Source of the DNA: Afipia carboxidovorans OM5
Lineage (GTDB): Bacteria; Pseudomonadota; Alphaproteobacteria; Rhizobiales; Xanthobacteraceae
DNA length: 64,000 bases
Direction of reading: 5' to 3'
NCBI RefSeq assembly: GCF_000218565.1
Contig: NC_015684.1
Location: 2,294,001 to 2,358,000, forward strand
Shown here: piece by piece, positions 8,292 through 16,779 of the stretch
Numbering within the stretch: the first letter of the stretch is position 1
How the letters are laid out: every line of letters starts with the position of its first letter
Program-made: the position numbers and the translations under genes
Notes under the pieces: model-generated
What the model was told of the DNA's origin: nothing
Seen by the model: the letters and a program-made list of their open reading frames with translations, nothing else
Databases searched by the model: none

Positions 8292-9605
8292 ATGAAACCT
8301 TTGTCCTTTTCGGCACCGCGCCGGCGCGCTCTGCAGGCCCTTGCGGGCTCGGCCATTGGCCCTGCCCTGATCCGGCCGAGCCTTGCGAAGGCAGCGACCG
8401 AGTCGTCGTCGGAGGCGGCGCTGAAACTGGGCCCGCAGACACTGCGGCTACGCGCCGAGGGTCCGGCCACTCCGGTCTGGCAACTGGGCGACACCACCTT
8501 CACGCCGATCACCCGCGCCAGCGCACCGGCCAAGATCGCGGTGACCAATGAGACCTCCCATCCGGCCCTGATCTGCCTTCACGGCCTCGACGCCGCGGCA
8601 AGCGCGGAGCCGCTGCTCGCCCAACGCCCGCTCGCGCCCGGCGCAGCCATGACGTTCGACCTGCCAAACCAACCCGGCACCTTCCTGATCGATCCGCGCT
8701 TCATGCACGGCGAGGAAGATCGCCCGGCCCTGCCGCGCGTGCTGGTGATCGACGGCGGCGAGACGTATCAGGCCGACCGCGAAGACGTGTTGCTGATCGA
8801 GGACTGGAAGATCGGCCCGGACGGTGCTGCGCGGCTTGCGGGCCGCGCCGACGGGGGCATTGCCTCGCTCTACACCGTCAACCGCAAGAGCACCCACGAC
8901 ATTACGGTGCGCCCCAACGAGCGCGTGCGGCTGCGGATCGCCAACGGCTGCCAGCGCCTCGTGATCGCGTTGAAATTCTCTGACTGCCAGTTGAGCGTCG
9001 TGGCCATCGACGGGCAGCCGGCCGAACCCTTCGTCGCGCGCGACAGCCAGATCATCCTCGCGCCCGGCACGCGGATCGATGCATTGCTGGATGCGACCCG
9101 GGACGTCGGCACCCATGCGCCGATCCTGCTGCATGACGGCGTGCAGCCGATTCTGGTCGGCCGGGTCATCACCTCCTTCGCGGCGCCAGAGCGGGCCACG
9201 CCGCTCCCACTGCCGCGTGCAGCCGAGACGCCCGCCCCGCGCATCGATCTCAAGAACGCACAGCGCATCGAGTTGTCGCTCGATCCGGCGCAATGGGCGG
9301 CAGCGGCTGCGTTCGACACGACGTCGGCACCCGCCTTCCGCAGCAGTGCCGGGCGCACCGTGGTGCTCGCGATCACCAACCGCACGCCGTCCGTGGCGAC
9401 GTTCCACCTGCACGGTCACCACTTCCGGTTGCTCGATCGTCTCGACGACGGCTGGAAGCCCTACTCGCTCGATACGCTCGCGTTCAATTCCAGCCAGACG
9501 CAACGCATCGCCTTCCACGCCGCGCATTCCGGCCGCTGGCTGATGCAGTTCATCACCACGGCGTGGAGTTCGCCGCGGCATTTGCGCTGGTACGAGGTCA
9601 GCTAA
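8292..9605 (+). CDS. Tat-exported multicopper-oxidase-like protein lacking most copper ligands
   Basis: A 437-residue cupredoxin-fold protein. The N-terminus (FSAPRRRALQALAGSA) is a plausible twin-arginine signal, so it should act in the periplasm. The multicopper oxidase fold is recognisable: an early beta-rich cupredoxin domain, a central region (RLRIANGCQRLVIA, then the IDGQP block) and a C-terminal FHLHGHHF block. The copper-site motifs are eroded. The first HWHG is CLHG, the expected HPH is DPR, and the final HCHxxxH aligns with QFITTAW, so the type 1 copper site is absent. This resembles the copper-free division protein FtsP/SufI in principle, but I cannot assign that function. ATG at 8292 was chosen for the signal peptide. 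Its stop overlaps the convergent nnr stop. Confidence 0.8.
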   Translation: MKPLSFSAPRRRALQALAGSAIGPALIRPSLAKAATESSSEAALKLGPQTLRLRAEGPATPVWQLGDTTFTPITRASAPAKIAVTNETSHPALICLHGLDAAASAEPLLAQRPLAPGAAMTFDLPNQPGTFLIDPRFMHGEEDRPALPRVLVIDGGETYQADREDVLLIEDWKIGPDGAARLAGRADGGIASLYTVNRKSTHDITVRPNERVRLRIANGCQRLVIALKFSDCQLSVVAIDGQPAEPFVARDSQIILAPGTRIDALLDATRDVGTHAPILLHDGVQPILVGRVITSFAAPERATPLPLPRAAETPAPRIDLKNAQRIELSLDPAQWAAAAAFDTTSAPAFRSSAGRTVVLAITNRTPSVATFHLHGHHFRLLDRLDDGWKPYSLDTLAFNSSQTQRIAFHAAHSGRWLMQFITTAWSSPRHLRWYEVS

Positions 9606-11101
9606 AGGCGAACGTCGAAACGCCGATAGAGATCGGAAACGACTGCGGGCAGCGCCTCGGACAAATCCTCGGCGATGAGGCCGGGGCCGAAATGGCGCGC
9701 GGCTTCGCCATGCATCCACACCGCGATGGATGCCGCCTCGAACGCCGGCACATGCTGCGCAAGAAGCCCGCCGATCATGCCCGAAAGCACATCACCTGCG
9801 CCTGCGGTTGCGAGCCATGGCGGCGCATTCGATGCGATCGACGCACGCCCATCCGGCGCGGCCACCACCGTATCGGCACCCTTGATCAGCACCACCGCGC
9901 CTGACTCCTTCGCAGCGAGACGCGCACGCTCCAGCTTCGAGAGCGCATGATCCTTGCCGGCGAGTGAGGCAAACAGCCGCGCGAACTCACCTTCATGCGG
10001 CGTGAGAACAGCTTGCCCATTCGCCTGCGTTGCGATGGCCTTGAACAAGGTCTGCGGCTCCGCCGCAAAGCTCGTCAGCGCATCGGCATCAAGCACCACG
10101 GCGCGCGGACCCGATAGCGCGGTGAGCACCATGTCGCGCGTGCGTGCACCGACGCCCGCGCCGGGACCGAGAATGCAGACATTGAGCCGCAGGTCCTGCA
10201 AGTATGCGGCAAAATCGACAGGCGTTTCGACCTCGCGCACCATCACGGCGGTCAGCGCAGCCGCATTGACCGCCAGCGCATCGCGTGGCGAGGCCAGCGT
10301 GACGAGCCCTGCGCCGCCGCGCAACGCCGCACGCGCGGCAAGCCGCGCCGCGCCCGTATGCGCGAGACCACCGGACGTGACGACGACATGACCGCGCCCG
10401 TATTTATGACCGGCGGCGTCTGGAACTGGAAAATGGCCGCGCCACCATTCGGGGATGTTCTCGAAGGTCTGCGGCCGGATCGTCTCCAGCACGCTCGGCG
10501 GAATTCCGATATCGGCAAAGCTCACGTCGCCGCAATGCAGGCGGCCAGGCAACAACAGATGGCCAGACTTCTTACGGAAGAAGGTCACGGTGCGGACAGC
10601 GCGTACGGCAACGCCCATCACCTCGCCGGTCGAACCGTTGATGCCGCTCGGCAGATCGACCGCGAGCACCGGGGCACCGCTGGCGTTGATCGCCTCGATC
10701 ATCGCGTGCGGCTCGCCTTTCACGTCGCGATCGAGCCCCGCGCCGAACAACGCATCGATGATGAGCGCGGGCTTGCCGAGCGCAACTGGCGAGAACGATA
10801 GAACCGGCCCGCGCCATTGCTGGGCCGCACGCGCGGCATCGCCCTTCAGCGTATCCGGCTTGCACAGCAGCATCACGGACACCTTGCGGCCGCGTGCGGC
10901 GAGATCGGTGGCGGCGACAAAACCGTCGCCGCCATTGTTACCTCGCCCGGCCACGACCACGATATCGCCGGTCGGCGCGAGCGCCTGCGCAGCCTCCGCC
11001 ACCGCTTCGCCCGCGCTTCGCATCAGCGCAAAGCTTACGACCCCCGCCTCGACCGCAAGCGTGTCGGCCCGCGCCATCTCCGCGACGCTCAGGAGTTCCA
11101 T
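9602..11101 (-). CDS. nnr: Bifunctional NAD(P)H-hydrate epimerase / ADP-dependent dehydratase
   Basis: Repairs hydrated NADH and NADPH: the N-terminal domain epimerises the R and S hydrates and the C-terminal domain dehydrates the S form. The 499-residue product has the epimerase domain first (GRGNNGGDGF near residue 55, then DALFGAG and VDLPSGI). The ribokinase-like dehydratase follows, with KYGRGHVVVTSG, the PHEGEFARL block, and GAGDVLSGMIGG near the end, which holds the catalytic Asp. The ATG at 11099-11101 (MELLSVAEM) follows GGAGA; an upstream start at 11143 adds 14 residues. It is convergent with and overlaps the oxidase-like gene by four bases and is divergent from glnB. Confidence 0.95.
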   Translation of the reverse strand: MELLSVAEMARADTLAVEAGVVSFALMRSAGEAVAEAAQALAPTGDIVVVAGRGNNGGDGFVAATDLAARGRKVSVMLLCKPDTLKGDAARAAQQWRGPVLSFSPVALGKPALIIDALFGAGLDRDVKGEPHAMIEAINASGAPVLAVDLPSGINGSTGEVMGVAVRAVRTVTFFRKKSGHLLLPGRLHCGDVSFADIGIPPSVLETIRPQTFENIPEWWRGHFPVPDAAGHKYGRGHVVVTSGGLAHTGAARLAARAALRGGAGLVTLASPRDALAVNAAALTAVMVREVETPVDFAAYLQDLRLNVCILGPGAGVGARTRDMVLTALSGPRAVVLDADALTSFAAEPQTLFKAIATQANGQAVLTPHEGEFARLFASLAGKDHALSKLERARLAAKESGAVVLIKGADTVVAAPDGRASIASNAPPWLATAGAGDVLSGMIGGLLAQHVPAFEAASIAVWMHGEAARHFGPGLIAEDLSEALPAVVSDLYRRFDVRL

Positions 11102-11279
11102 TGCCGATCTCCGTTCGCACGCGGCGCAGGCAAAGCCGCCCAAAGCAGCGGCAGCTTGACTGCCTCAAAATTGTGCATCTGCATATTTCAACGCCATCCA
11201 GTCGGAAGGAATTACGAGCCTTGATGCAAGTCCGACTTTAACATCTTGATAATCCAATACAATCGATAGCCGCGCGAAC

Positions 11280-11295
11280 TGGCACGGACTCTGCT
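11280..11295 (+). promoter_or_regulatory. Sigma-54 (RpoN) promoter of glnB-glnA
   Basis: TGGCACGGACTCTGCT matches the -24/-12 consensus TGGCACG-N4-TTGCW with one mismatch (C for the first T of the -12 box) and the correct spacing. It lies about 100 bases before the glnB start, as expected for an NtrC-activated nitrogen-assimilation promoter. I could not make out a convincing NtrC dyad upstream. Confidence 0.7.
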
Positions 11296-11397
11296 TTAAG
11301 AGGGCCGCGATCGAAGGCGGCCGGGAAGCCCCTCGATCGGCCGCGCCGCATCCGTCCATGCGGCCAACAGAAGTTTCGAAATGCCGGAGGCGTGCAG

Positions 11398-11736
11398 GTG
11401 AAGAAAATCGAGGCGATCATCAAGCCGTTCAAGCTCGACGAGGTGAAGGAAGCGCTTCAGGAGGTCGGCCTTCAGGGCATCACCGTGACCGAGGCCAAGG
11501 GCTTCGGCCGGCAGAAGGGCCATGCCGAGCTCTATCGCGGGGCCGAATACGTCGTGGACTTTCTGCCGAAAGTTAAAATCGAGATCGTGATCGGCGATGA
11601 TCTCGTCGACAAGGCGATCGATGCCATCCGCCGCGCGGCACAGACCGGGCGCATCGGCGACGGCAAGATTTTCGTCTCCAACATCGAAGAAGCGATCCGC
11701 ATCCGTACCGGAGAAACCGGCCTCGACGCGATCTGA
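11398..11736 (+). CDS. glnB: PII nitrogen regulatory protein
   Basis: Trimeric signal protein that senses 2-oxoglutarate and ATP/ADP and controls adenylylation of glutamine synthetase and the NtrBC system. The 112 residues match PII length exactly. The uridylylation site Tyr is in RGAEYVVDF near 51, the T-loop region is complete, and the C-terminal signature GKIFVSNIEEAIRIRTGE is present. The start is GTG at 11398, which has GGAGG seven bases upstream; an in-frame GTG six bases earlier would sit on top of that site. It precedes glnA by 86 bases behind a sigma-54 promoter, typical of the rhizobial glnBA operon. GlnK cannot be excluded by sequence, but the context favours GlnB. Confidence 0.95.
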   Translation: MKKIEAIIKPFKLDEVKEALQEVGLQGITVTEAKGFGRQKGHAELYRGAEYVVDFLPKVKIEIVIGDDLVDKAIDAIRRAAQTGRIGDGKIFVSNIEEAIRIRTGETGLDAI

Positions 11737-11822
11737 CACCGCCACCTCCTCGCTCGGCCGGCGCCGCCACCGAGCGAAACAATGAAACGACCAACCCAAT
11801 CCAAGTAGCACAAGGGGTTTAC

Positions 11823-13232
11823 ATGAAGACCGCCCAAGACGTCCTGAAGGCCATCAAGGACAACGACGTGAAGTACGTCGACCTGCGTTTCACCGATCCG
11901 CGGGGCAAGTGGCAGCACGTCACCTTCGACGTCTCGATGATCGACGAGGAAATCTTCACCGAAGGCACGATGTTCGACGGCTCCTCGATCGCCGGCTGGA
12001 AGGCCATCAACGAGTCCGACATGACGCTGATGCCCGACCCGGTGACCGCGACAATCGACCCGTTCTTCGCCGAGACCACGATGGTCATCACCTGCGACAT
12101 TCTCGAGCCGTCGACCGGCCAGCCCTACAACCGCGATCCGCGCGGCATCGCCCGGAAGGCCGAGGCGATGGTGAAGTCGATGGGCATCGGCGACACCGTC
12201 TATGTCGGCCCCGAAGCCGAGTTTTTCGTGTTCGACGACGTGCGCTTCCAGACCACGCCCTACAACACCGGCTTCAAGCTCGACTCCTCGGAGCTTCCGA
12301 CCAATTCCGACACCGAATATGAGGGCGGCAACCTCGGCCACCGCATCCGCACCAAGGGCGGCTACTTCCCGGTGCCACCGCAGGATTCGATCCAGGACAT
12401 GCGCTCCGAGATGCTCGGCGCCATGGCCCGCATGGGCGTGAAGGTGGAGAAGCATCACCACGAGGTCGCTTCCGCCCAGCACGAGCTCGGCATGAAGTTC
12501 GACACGCTGACCCACATGGCCGACCAGATGCAGATCTACAAGTACTGCATCCATCAGGTCGCGCACATCTACGGCAAGACCGCCACCTTCATGCCGAAGC
12601 CGGTCTATGGCGACAACGGCTCGGGCATGCATGTGCACCTGTCGATCTGGAAGGACGGCAAGCCTACCTTCGCCGGCAACAAGTATGCCGACCTGTCGGA
12701 CACCTGCCTCCACTACATCGGCGGCATCATCAAGCACGCCAAGGCGATCAACGCCTTCACCAACCCGTCCACCAACTCCTACAAGCGTCTGGTGCCGGGC
12801 TATGAGGCTCCCGTGCTGCTCGCCTATTCGGCGCGCAACCGCTCGGCGTCCTGCCGCATCCCCTACACGACGTCGCCGAAGGCAAAGCGCGTCGAGGTGC
12901 GCTTCCCCGATCCGACCGCCAATCCGTATCTCGCTTTCGCGGCGATGCTGATGGCCGGCCTCGATGGCATCAAGAACAAGATCGATCCGGGCCCGGCGAT
13001 GGACAAGGACCTTTACGATCTGCCGAAGGAAGAGCTGAAGCAGATCCCGACCGTGTGCGGCTCGCTCCGCGAGGCGCTTGAGAACCTCGACAAGGACCGC
13101 GCATTCCTGAAGGCCGGCGGCGTGTTCGACGACGACTTCATCAACAGCTTCATCGAACTCAAGATGACCGAGGTCGAGCGCTACGAGATGACCCCTCATC
13201 CGGTCGAGTTCGAGCTTTACTACTCGCTGTAA
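11823..13232 (+). CDS. glnA: Glutamine synthetase type I
   Basis: Forms glutamine from glutamate, ammonia and ATP as a dodecamer in the cytoplasm; the central enzyme of ammonia assimilation. The 469-residue product is a complete GSI-beta protein: N-terminal latch MFDGSSIAGWK, metal and substrate residues in GPEAEFFVFDD and the KPVYGDNGSGMHVH block, the NRSASCRIP loop, and the adenylylation Tyr in DLYDLPKEE. The presence of that Tyr indicates control by GlnE. The ATG follows AAGGGG. It lies downstream of glnB and ahead of a strong terminator, so the two form an operon. Confidence 0.98.
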   Translation: MKTAQDVLKAIKDNDVKYVDLRFTDPRGKWQHVTFDVSMIDEEIFTEGTMFDGSSIAGWKAINESDMTLMPDPVTATIDPFFAETTMVITCDILEPSTGQPYNRDPRGIARKAEAMVKSMGIGDTVYVGPEAEFFVFDDVRFQTTPYNTGFKLDSSELPTNSDTEYEGGNLGHRIRTKGGYFPVPPQDSIQDMRSEMLGAMARMGVKVEKHHHEVASAQHELGMKFDTLTHMADQMQIYKYCIHQVAHIYGKTATFMPKPVYGDNGSGMHVHLSIWKDGKPTFAGNKYADLSDTCLHYIGGIIKHAKAINAFTNPSTNSYKRLVPGYEAPVLLAYSARNRSASCRIPYTTSPKAKRVEVRFPDPTANPYLAFAAMLMAGLDGIKNKIDPGPAMDKDLYDLPKEELKQIPTVCGSLREALENLDKDRAFLKAGGVFDDDFINSFIELKMTEVERYEMTPHPVEFELYYSL

Positions 13233-13254
13233 GCGGCAGATTTCCGATACAAAC

Positions 13255-13284
13255 AAAGGGCGCCCCTCGGGGCGCCCTTTTCAT
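13255..13284 (+). terminator. Terminator of the glnBA operon
   Basis: A 12-bp perfect hairpin (AAAGGGCGCCCC / GGGGCGCCCTTT with a two-base TC spacer) followed by TTTTCATTT lies just after the glnA stop. Confidence 0.85.
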
Positions 13285-13458
13285 TTCATAGTGCCCGTTC
13301 GCTGCGGCGAGCGGACGCACCTGTGCCACGGCTGTCAGCACCCAAATGGAGACGCCGGTTATCGGGTACGCGGGCCGCCTTCCCCGCCCTGGCTCCACTT
13401 GATCGCCCGCCCGGATTCGGAAAGAGTGCGACACGACAGTCGTTTCAGAGAATCGCCA

Positions 13459-14589
13459 GTGACCGTATCGACCGAGCGGAAACACCAGCGTCAGGACCTC
13501 GCCTGGGCGATTGCCGTCGGCGGCATTCTGGCCGTCAGCTTCGCCGCCCTGCTGATCTTTGCGTGGGAATTCGCGGCAACGCTGTTCCTCATTTTCTCCG
13601 GCATTCTGCTCGGCGTGGCGCTCACCGCCATGACCAAGCTCCTTAAGCGGGTGATGCCGGGGCCGCACGCAGGCCGGCTTCTCGTCATCTGCGTCGTACT
13701 TGCCGCAATGCTGGCCGGCATCTTCACGCTCGGCGGCTCAACCATCGCAAGTCAGGCGGCGGTGCTCAGCGGCACCCTCAAGGCACAGGTCGTCAATCTC
13801 AAGACGTTCCTCGAATCTCACGGCTTCGACGCGAGCTATCTCGATCTCAGCGCCATCGCCGCAAGTCCGAACGGCACCGCCGCGACCACCACGCCAACCT
13901 CGCCAAACGTGTCACATAACCTGCCGAGCGCAGGCGCAATTGCCTCGGGCGGTGGCGCGATCGTCAGCCAGACGCTGAAAATCATCCTCGGCACGGTTGG
14001 CGCCGTCGGCAACTTCTTCATCGTACTGTTTCTAGGCCTCGCCTTTGCGGCGCAGCCCGGGGTCTATCGCAAAGGGCTGATCGCGATGTCGCCCGCCGCG
14101 GTGCGCCCGCAGATGGAGGCTCTCATCGATCGCATCAGCTCGACGCTCGAGCGCTGGCTGATCGCGCAGATGATCACCATGTCGGTGGTGTTCGTCGTCA
14201 CCTGGCTCGGCCTGCTCGCGATCGGCATTCCCGGCGCGTTCATTCTCGGCGTCCAGGCCGGGCTGCTCACGTTTATCCCGACGGTCGGCGCGCTCGTCGC
14301 CGGCATCGTCATCCTGCTCGCGAGCATCTCATCAGGCTGGGTCGCGGTGGGCTCTGCCTTCGTGCTGCTGATGGCGGTGCATGCGCTTGAGAGCTACATC
14401 CTCACACCGATCATCCAGCGCGAGGCGATCGACATTCCTCCGGCGACGCTGTTTGCGTTCCAGATCCTGCTCGGCGTGGTGTTCGGCGTCTGGGGGCTTG
14501 CGCTCGCCCTGCCGGTGATGGCGATCGTGAAGGTCATCCTCGTCTATCTGCGCGAGGATTCACCGCAAACCACCACCATCCAGGCTTGA
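13459..14589 (+). CDS. AI-2E family transporter (PerM/TqsA-like permease)
   Basis: A polytopic inner-membrane protein of about 376 residues from the AI-2 exporter superfamily. Members export or exchange small solutes, and the substrate here is unknown. It has two hydrophobic helices at the N-terminus, a long extracytoplasmic loop rich in Thr/Pro/Ala (about 120-160), then the conserved C-terminal helices with the FIPTVGALVAGI and PLI-like IQREAIDIPPATL segments typical of the family. I placed the start at GTG 13459; the open frame extends to 13291 but that part is not membrane-like and overlaps the region just after the glnA terminator. It stands alone. Confidence 0.85.
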   Translation: MTVSTERKHQRQDLAWAIAVGGILAVSFAALLIFAWEFAATLFLIFSGILLGVALTAMTKLLKRVMPGPHAGRLLVICVVLAAMLAGIFTLGGSTIASQAAVLSGTLKAQVVNLKTFLESHGFDASYLDLSAIAASPNGTAATTTPTSPNVSHNLPSAGAIASGGGAIVSQTLKIILGTVGAVGNFFIVLFLGLAFAAQPGVYRKGLIAMSPAAVRPQMEALIDRISSTLERWLIAQMITMSVVFVVTWLGLLAIGIPGAFILGVQAGLLTFIPTVGALVAGIVILLASISSGWVAVGSAFVLLMAVHALESYILTPIIQREAIDIPPATLFAFQILLGVVFGVWGLALALPVMAIVKVILVYLREDSPQTTTIQA

Positions 14590-14634
14590 GCCCGCGCCGC
14601 GAGGGCGCGAGCAGAACTCATCGAGAGCCCGTGG

Positions 14635-14931
14635 TCAGAATTTTCCGATGGCGGTCATGTGCTCGACCTCCGGCGGGGCCGCAAAATACGGCCCGACAAG
14701 CGCGCGCCACTCGGTGAAGTTCGGTCCTTCGCGGAAGTCGACCGTGTGGCTCTCAAGCGTTTCCCACTTGATGAAGAGCCGGTAGCGCGACGGCTTCTCG
14801 ATCGAGCGGTGGATTTCGAGGCTCTTCCAGCCCTTGCTGCGCTTGAAGATGGATTGCGCCATCTCGACCGCCTGCTCGAAATCCTTCTCCTGGCCGGGCT
14901 TGATATCGACCTGCACGACTTCGGTAATCAT
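14635..14931 (-). CDS. Antibiotic biosynthesis monooxygenase (ABM) domain protein
   Basis: A 98-residue single-domain protein of the dimeric alpha/beta-barrel ABM family, which includes small quinol or heme-degrading monooxygenases. The pattern fits: an N-terminal strand VVQVDIKPGQE, a helix, the strand RLFIKWETLESH, and a C-terminal helix with WRALVGPYFA. The actual substrate cannot be read from sequence. The start ATG at 14929-14931 has a strong GGGGAGGT six bases upstream. It is convergent with the permease gene. Confidence 0.85.
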   Translation of the reverse strand: MITEVVQVDIKPGQEKDFEQAVEMAQSIFKRSKGWKSLEIHRSIEKPSRYRLFIKWETLESHTVDFREGPNFTEWRALVGPYFAAPPEVEHMTAIGKF

Positions 14932-15004
14932 CGGCTACCTCCCCTGTTTCACGGGCTGTAGCGGACAAGAAGCCGCCCGATCAAGTCAAAATGCAGGGAA
15001 GGCG

Positions 15005-15226
15005 TCAGAGCGTGAGAAGAAGAACGCCGGTGAGGACGAACACACAACCGACGAGAAGGATCGGCTGCCAGTCGCGCGTCTGATGGTAGCGGCCCTGCAG
15101 GCGGCGCTCCGCGATCAACGCCCGCTCGTATTCGTCCGATGTCGAGAACATGCAGGCGAAGCCCGCACGCGCCGATGCAGCGGCGGATTCAAGAGCGGAG
15201 ATATCGGTGTGAACACGATCAGCCAT
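15005..15226 (-). CDS. Small protein with C-terminal transmembrane segment
   Basis: A 73-residue product with an N-terminal helical, Ala-rich half (SALESAAASARAGFACMF), a charged middle (SDEYERALIAERRLQGRYH) and a single C-terminal hydrophobic span (ILLVGCVFVLTGVLLLTL). It looks tail-anchored in the inner membrane with a cytoplasmic head. I do not recognise the family. It sits 73 bases beyond the ABM gene start on the same strand and downstream of the diguanylate cyclase gene. The reading frame has normal codon use, which supports it as real. Confidence 0.55.
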   Translation of the reverse strand: MADRVHTDISALESAAASARAGFACMFSTSDEYERALIAERRLQGRYHQTRDWQPILLVGCVFVLTGVLLLTL

Positions 15227-15286
15227 GACGGTATCGTAGGCCGTGCTTGGTAAACAGACCGTTAGAGGGTTGCGCGGTTTTTCGGC

Positions 15287-16531
15287 TCAGACGTACGCTT
15301 CCGAGACAGCGTCGACCTTGGTGTTGTCTCCCCGCGCCGCCTGCGCAAGACGGCGGGCATGGTCGAGCTCAAGCGGCTCCTCAAGCACGGCCTCGACGCG
15401 ATTGCGGCCGCCGCGTTTGGCGCGATAGAGCGCTGTGTCGGCGGAGGCGAGCAGCACATCGAGCTCCGTGGAAGCCGGACCGCCTGCAACGCCGATGCTG
15501 ACGGTTGTCGCCAGCGGTGCGCCGTCCACCGCAATCCCCGCCTGCTCGAACGCGTCGCGAACACGTTCGGCGGCAACGAGCGCCTCCTCCATTCCGCACG
15601 GCAGAAGCGCTGCGAACTCTTCGCCGCCAACACGGCCGAGAAGATCAGTGACACGCAGCGCGCCGACGGCGACATTTGCGAACACACGCAACACATCGTC
15701 ACCCGTCGCGTGGCCATAAGTGTCGTTGACGGCCTTGAAGTGGTCGATGTCGAAGATCATCGCCGTGATCGGCCGCCCGGCTTTCGCCTCGCGTTCAATC
15801 ATGCGCGTCGTTGCCTCGCGGAAGCCGCGGCGGTTCAACAGCCCGGTCAGCGGATCGATCGAAGCCGCGGTCTTATGGATCGCAAGTGTGCGCTCCGACA
15901 CCAGCATGAAGATGATGAACACCGTGCCGATGGCGTAGAAAACGAGTTCGGCCGCAAAGGCAGCCACCCAGATCGCATTATAGGGGCCGGTGCCCGCCGG
16001 GCTCAAAATATCGCCGAGCACGATCGGCAGCATCAGCACGGCGCCATGAAGGATCGGCACGAAGATCGCGGGCCAGCGCGAGCGCATCGCCTTGCGCCGC
16101 TCGCGCCACAGTTCGGACGCCGTGAGCGCCGCATAGGCCGCAACGATGCCTGCTCCAAGAAACAGCCGCACATGTTCCGAGAGCGGATCGGCCACCAGCA
16201 CGGCACCGAGCCACACCATCGCGCCAGCGACGACGCCGACGATGCTTGGCGTACGACCGTGAAAGACGCGCGCCGCATCCCAGACAAGCCCACAGGCGAT
16301 GAAGCCGACCGCATTCACCGCGAGCAAAAGACCGAATCCGAGGTCGTCGCCGCCAGCGATCCACAAGGCAATCGAGGCTGCGCCCAGAAGATAGGCCGCA
16401 CCCCACCAGCCGAGCGCTGCGATCTTTTCCTGTCGCCAGAAATAGATCAGCAGACCGCCGAGCATCGCGGCAACGAGCGTCGCCACGAGGTAGAGCGTCG
16501 AGATATCGAGAGACAAGCTGTTGCCGGGCAT
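15287..16531 (-). CDS. Membrane diguanylate cyclase (GGDEF)
   Basis: Makes cyclic di-GMP from two GTP, controlling motility versus surface life. The 414-residue product has about seven hydrophobic helices in the first 200 residues, a membrane sensor of unknown ligand, followed by a GGDEF domain (about 235-395). The active-site motif is GGEEF in LGRVGGEEFAALL. The inhibitory I-site RVTD lies exactly five residues before it, so product feedback is expected. There is no EAL domain. The start ATG is at 16529-16531. A dyad lies about 105 bases upstream. The gene is monocistronic and its expression signal is unknown. Confidence 0.93.
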   Translation of the reverse strand: MPGNSLSLDISTLYLVATLVAAMLGGLLIYFWRQEKIAALGWWGAAYLLGAASIALWIAGGDDLGFGLLLAVNAVGFIACGLVWDAARVFHGRTPSIVGVVAGAMVWLGAVLVADPLSEHVRLFLGAGIVAAYAALTASELWRERRKAMRSRWPAIFVPILHGAVLMLPIVLGDILSPAGTGPYNAIWVAAFAAELVFYAIGTVFIIFMLVSERTLAIHKTAASIDPLTGLLNRRGFREATTRMIEREAKAGRPITAMIFDIDHFKAVNDTYGHATGDDVLRVFANVAVGALRVTDLLGRVGGEEFAALLPCGMEEALVAAERVRDAFEQAGIAVDGAPLATTVSIGVAGGPASTELDVLLASADTALYRAKRGGRNRVEAVLEEPLELDHARRLAQAARGDNTKVDAVSEAYV

Positions 16532-16635
16532 AAAAAGACGTCAGCTCTCCGCTGCAAGGAGCCGAAATAGCTCACTCAGCGCTCACACGATTACCATCCG
16601 AATCTTGGTGGTTTATTTGCATGCAATGGAAAGTT

Positions 16636-16653
16636 TCTCGAAAATTATCGAGA
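16636..16653. promoter_or_regulatory. Dyad TCTCGA-N6-TCGAGA upstream of the GGDEF gene
   Basis: A perfect 6-bp inverted repeat with an AT-only six-base spacer (AAATTA) sits in an AT-rich patch 105 bases before the diguanylate cyclase start. It could be an operator. It does not resemble LexA, Fur or RpoN sites, and no regulator is adjacent. Confidence 0.3.
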
Positions 16654-16719
16654 TTTTGCGCCATCCGGAACCGGTCGATATGTAGCGCCCACGCCGCCGC
16701 AAATAGCGGTCAAAAACAA

Positions 16720-16744
16720 AAAGGGCGCCCAAAAGGCGCCCTTT
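16720..16744 (-). terminator. Terminator of the rplM-rpsI operon
   Basis: A 10-bp hairpin (AAAGGGCGCC / GGCGCCCTTT, loop CAAAA) lies 36 bases beyond the rpsI stop and is followed on that strand by TTTTTGTTTTTG, a strong T-tract. Confidence 0.85.
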
Positions 16745-16779
16745 CGTGTCCCGCCCCGGAGGGCAAACAAAACCAGATA

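Noticed and set aside
11160..11279. NtrC binding site upstream of the sigma-54 promoter
   Set aside because: TGCATATTTCAACGCCA and nearby TGCA steps match the dyad only in one half.
11532..13256. 574-residue open frame antisense to glnA and glnB
   Set aside because: A shadow of two well-established genes with no ribosome site or family features.
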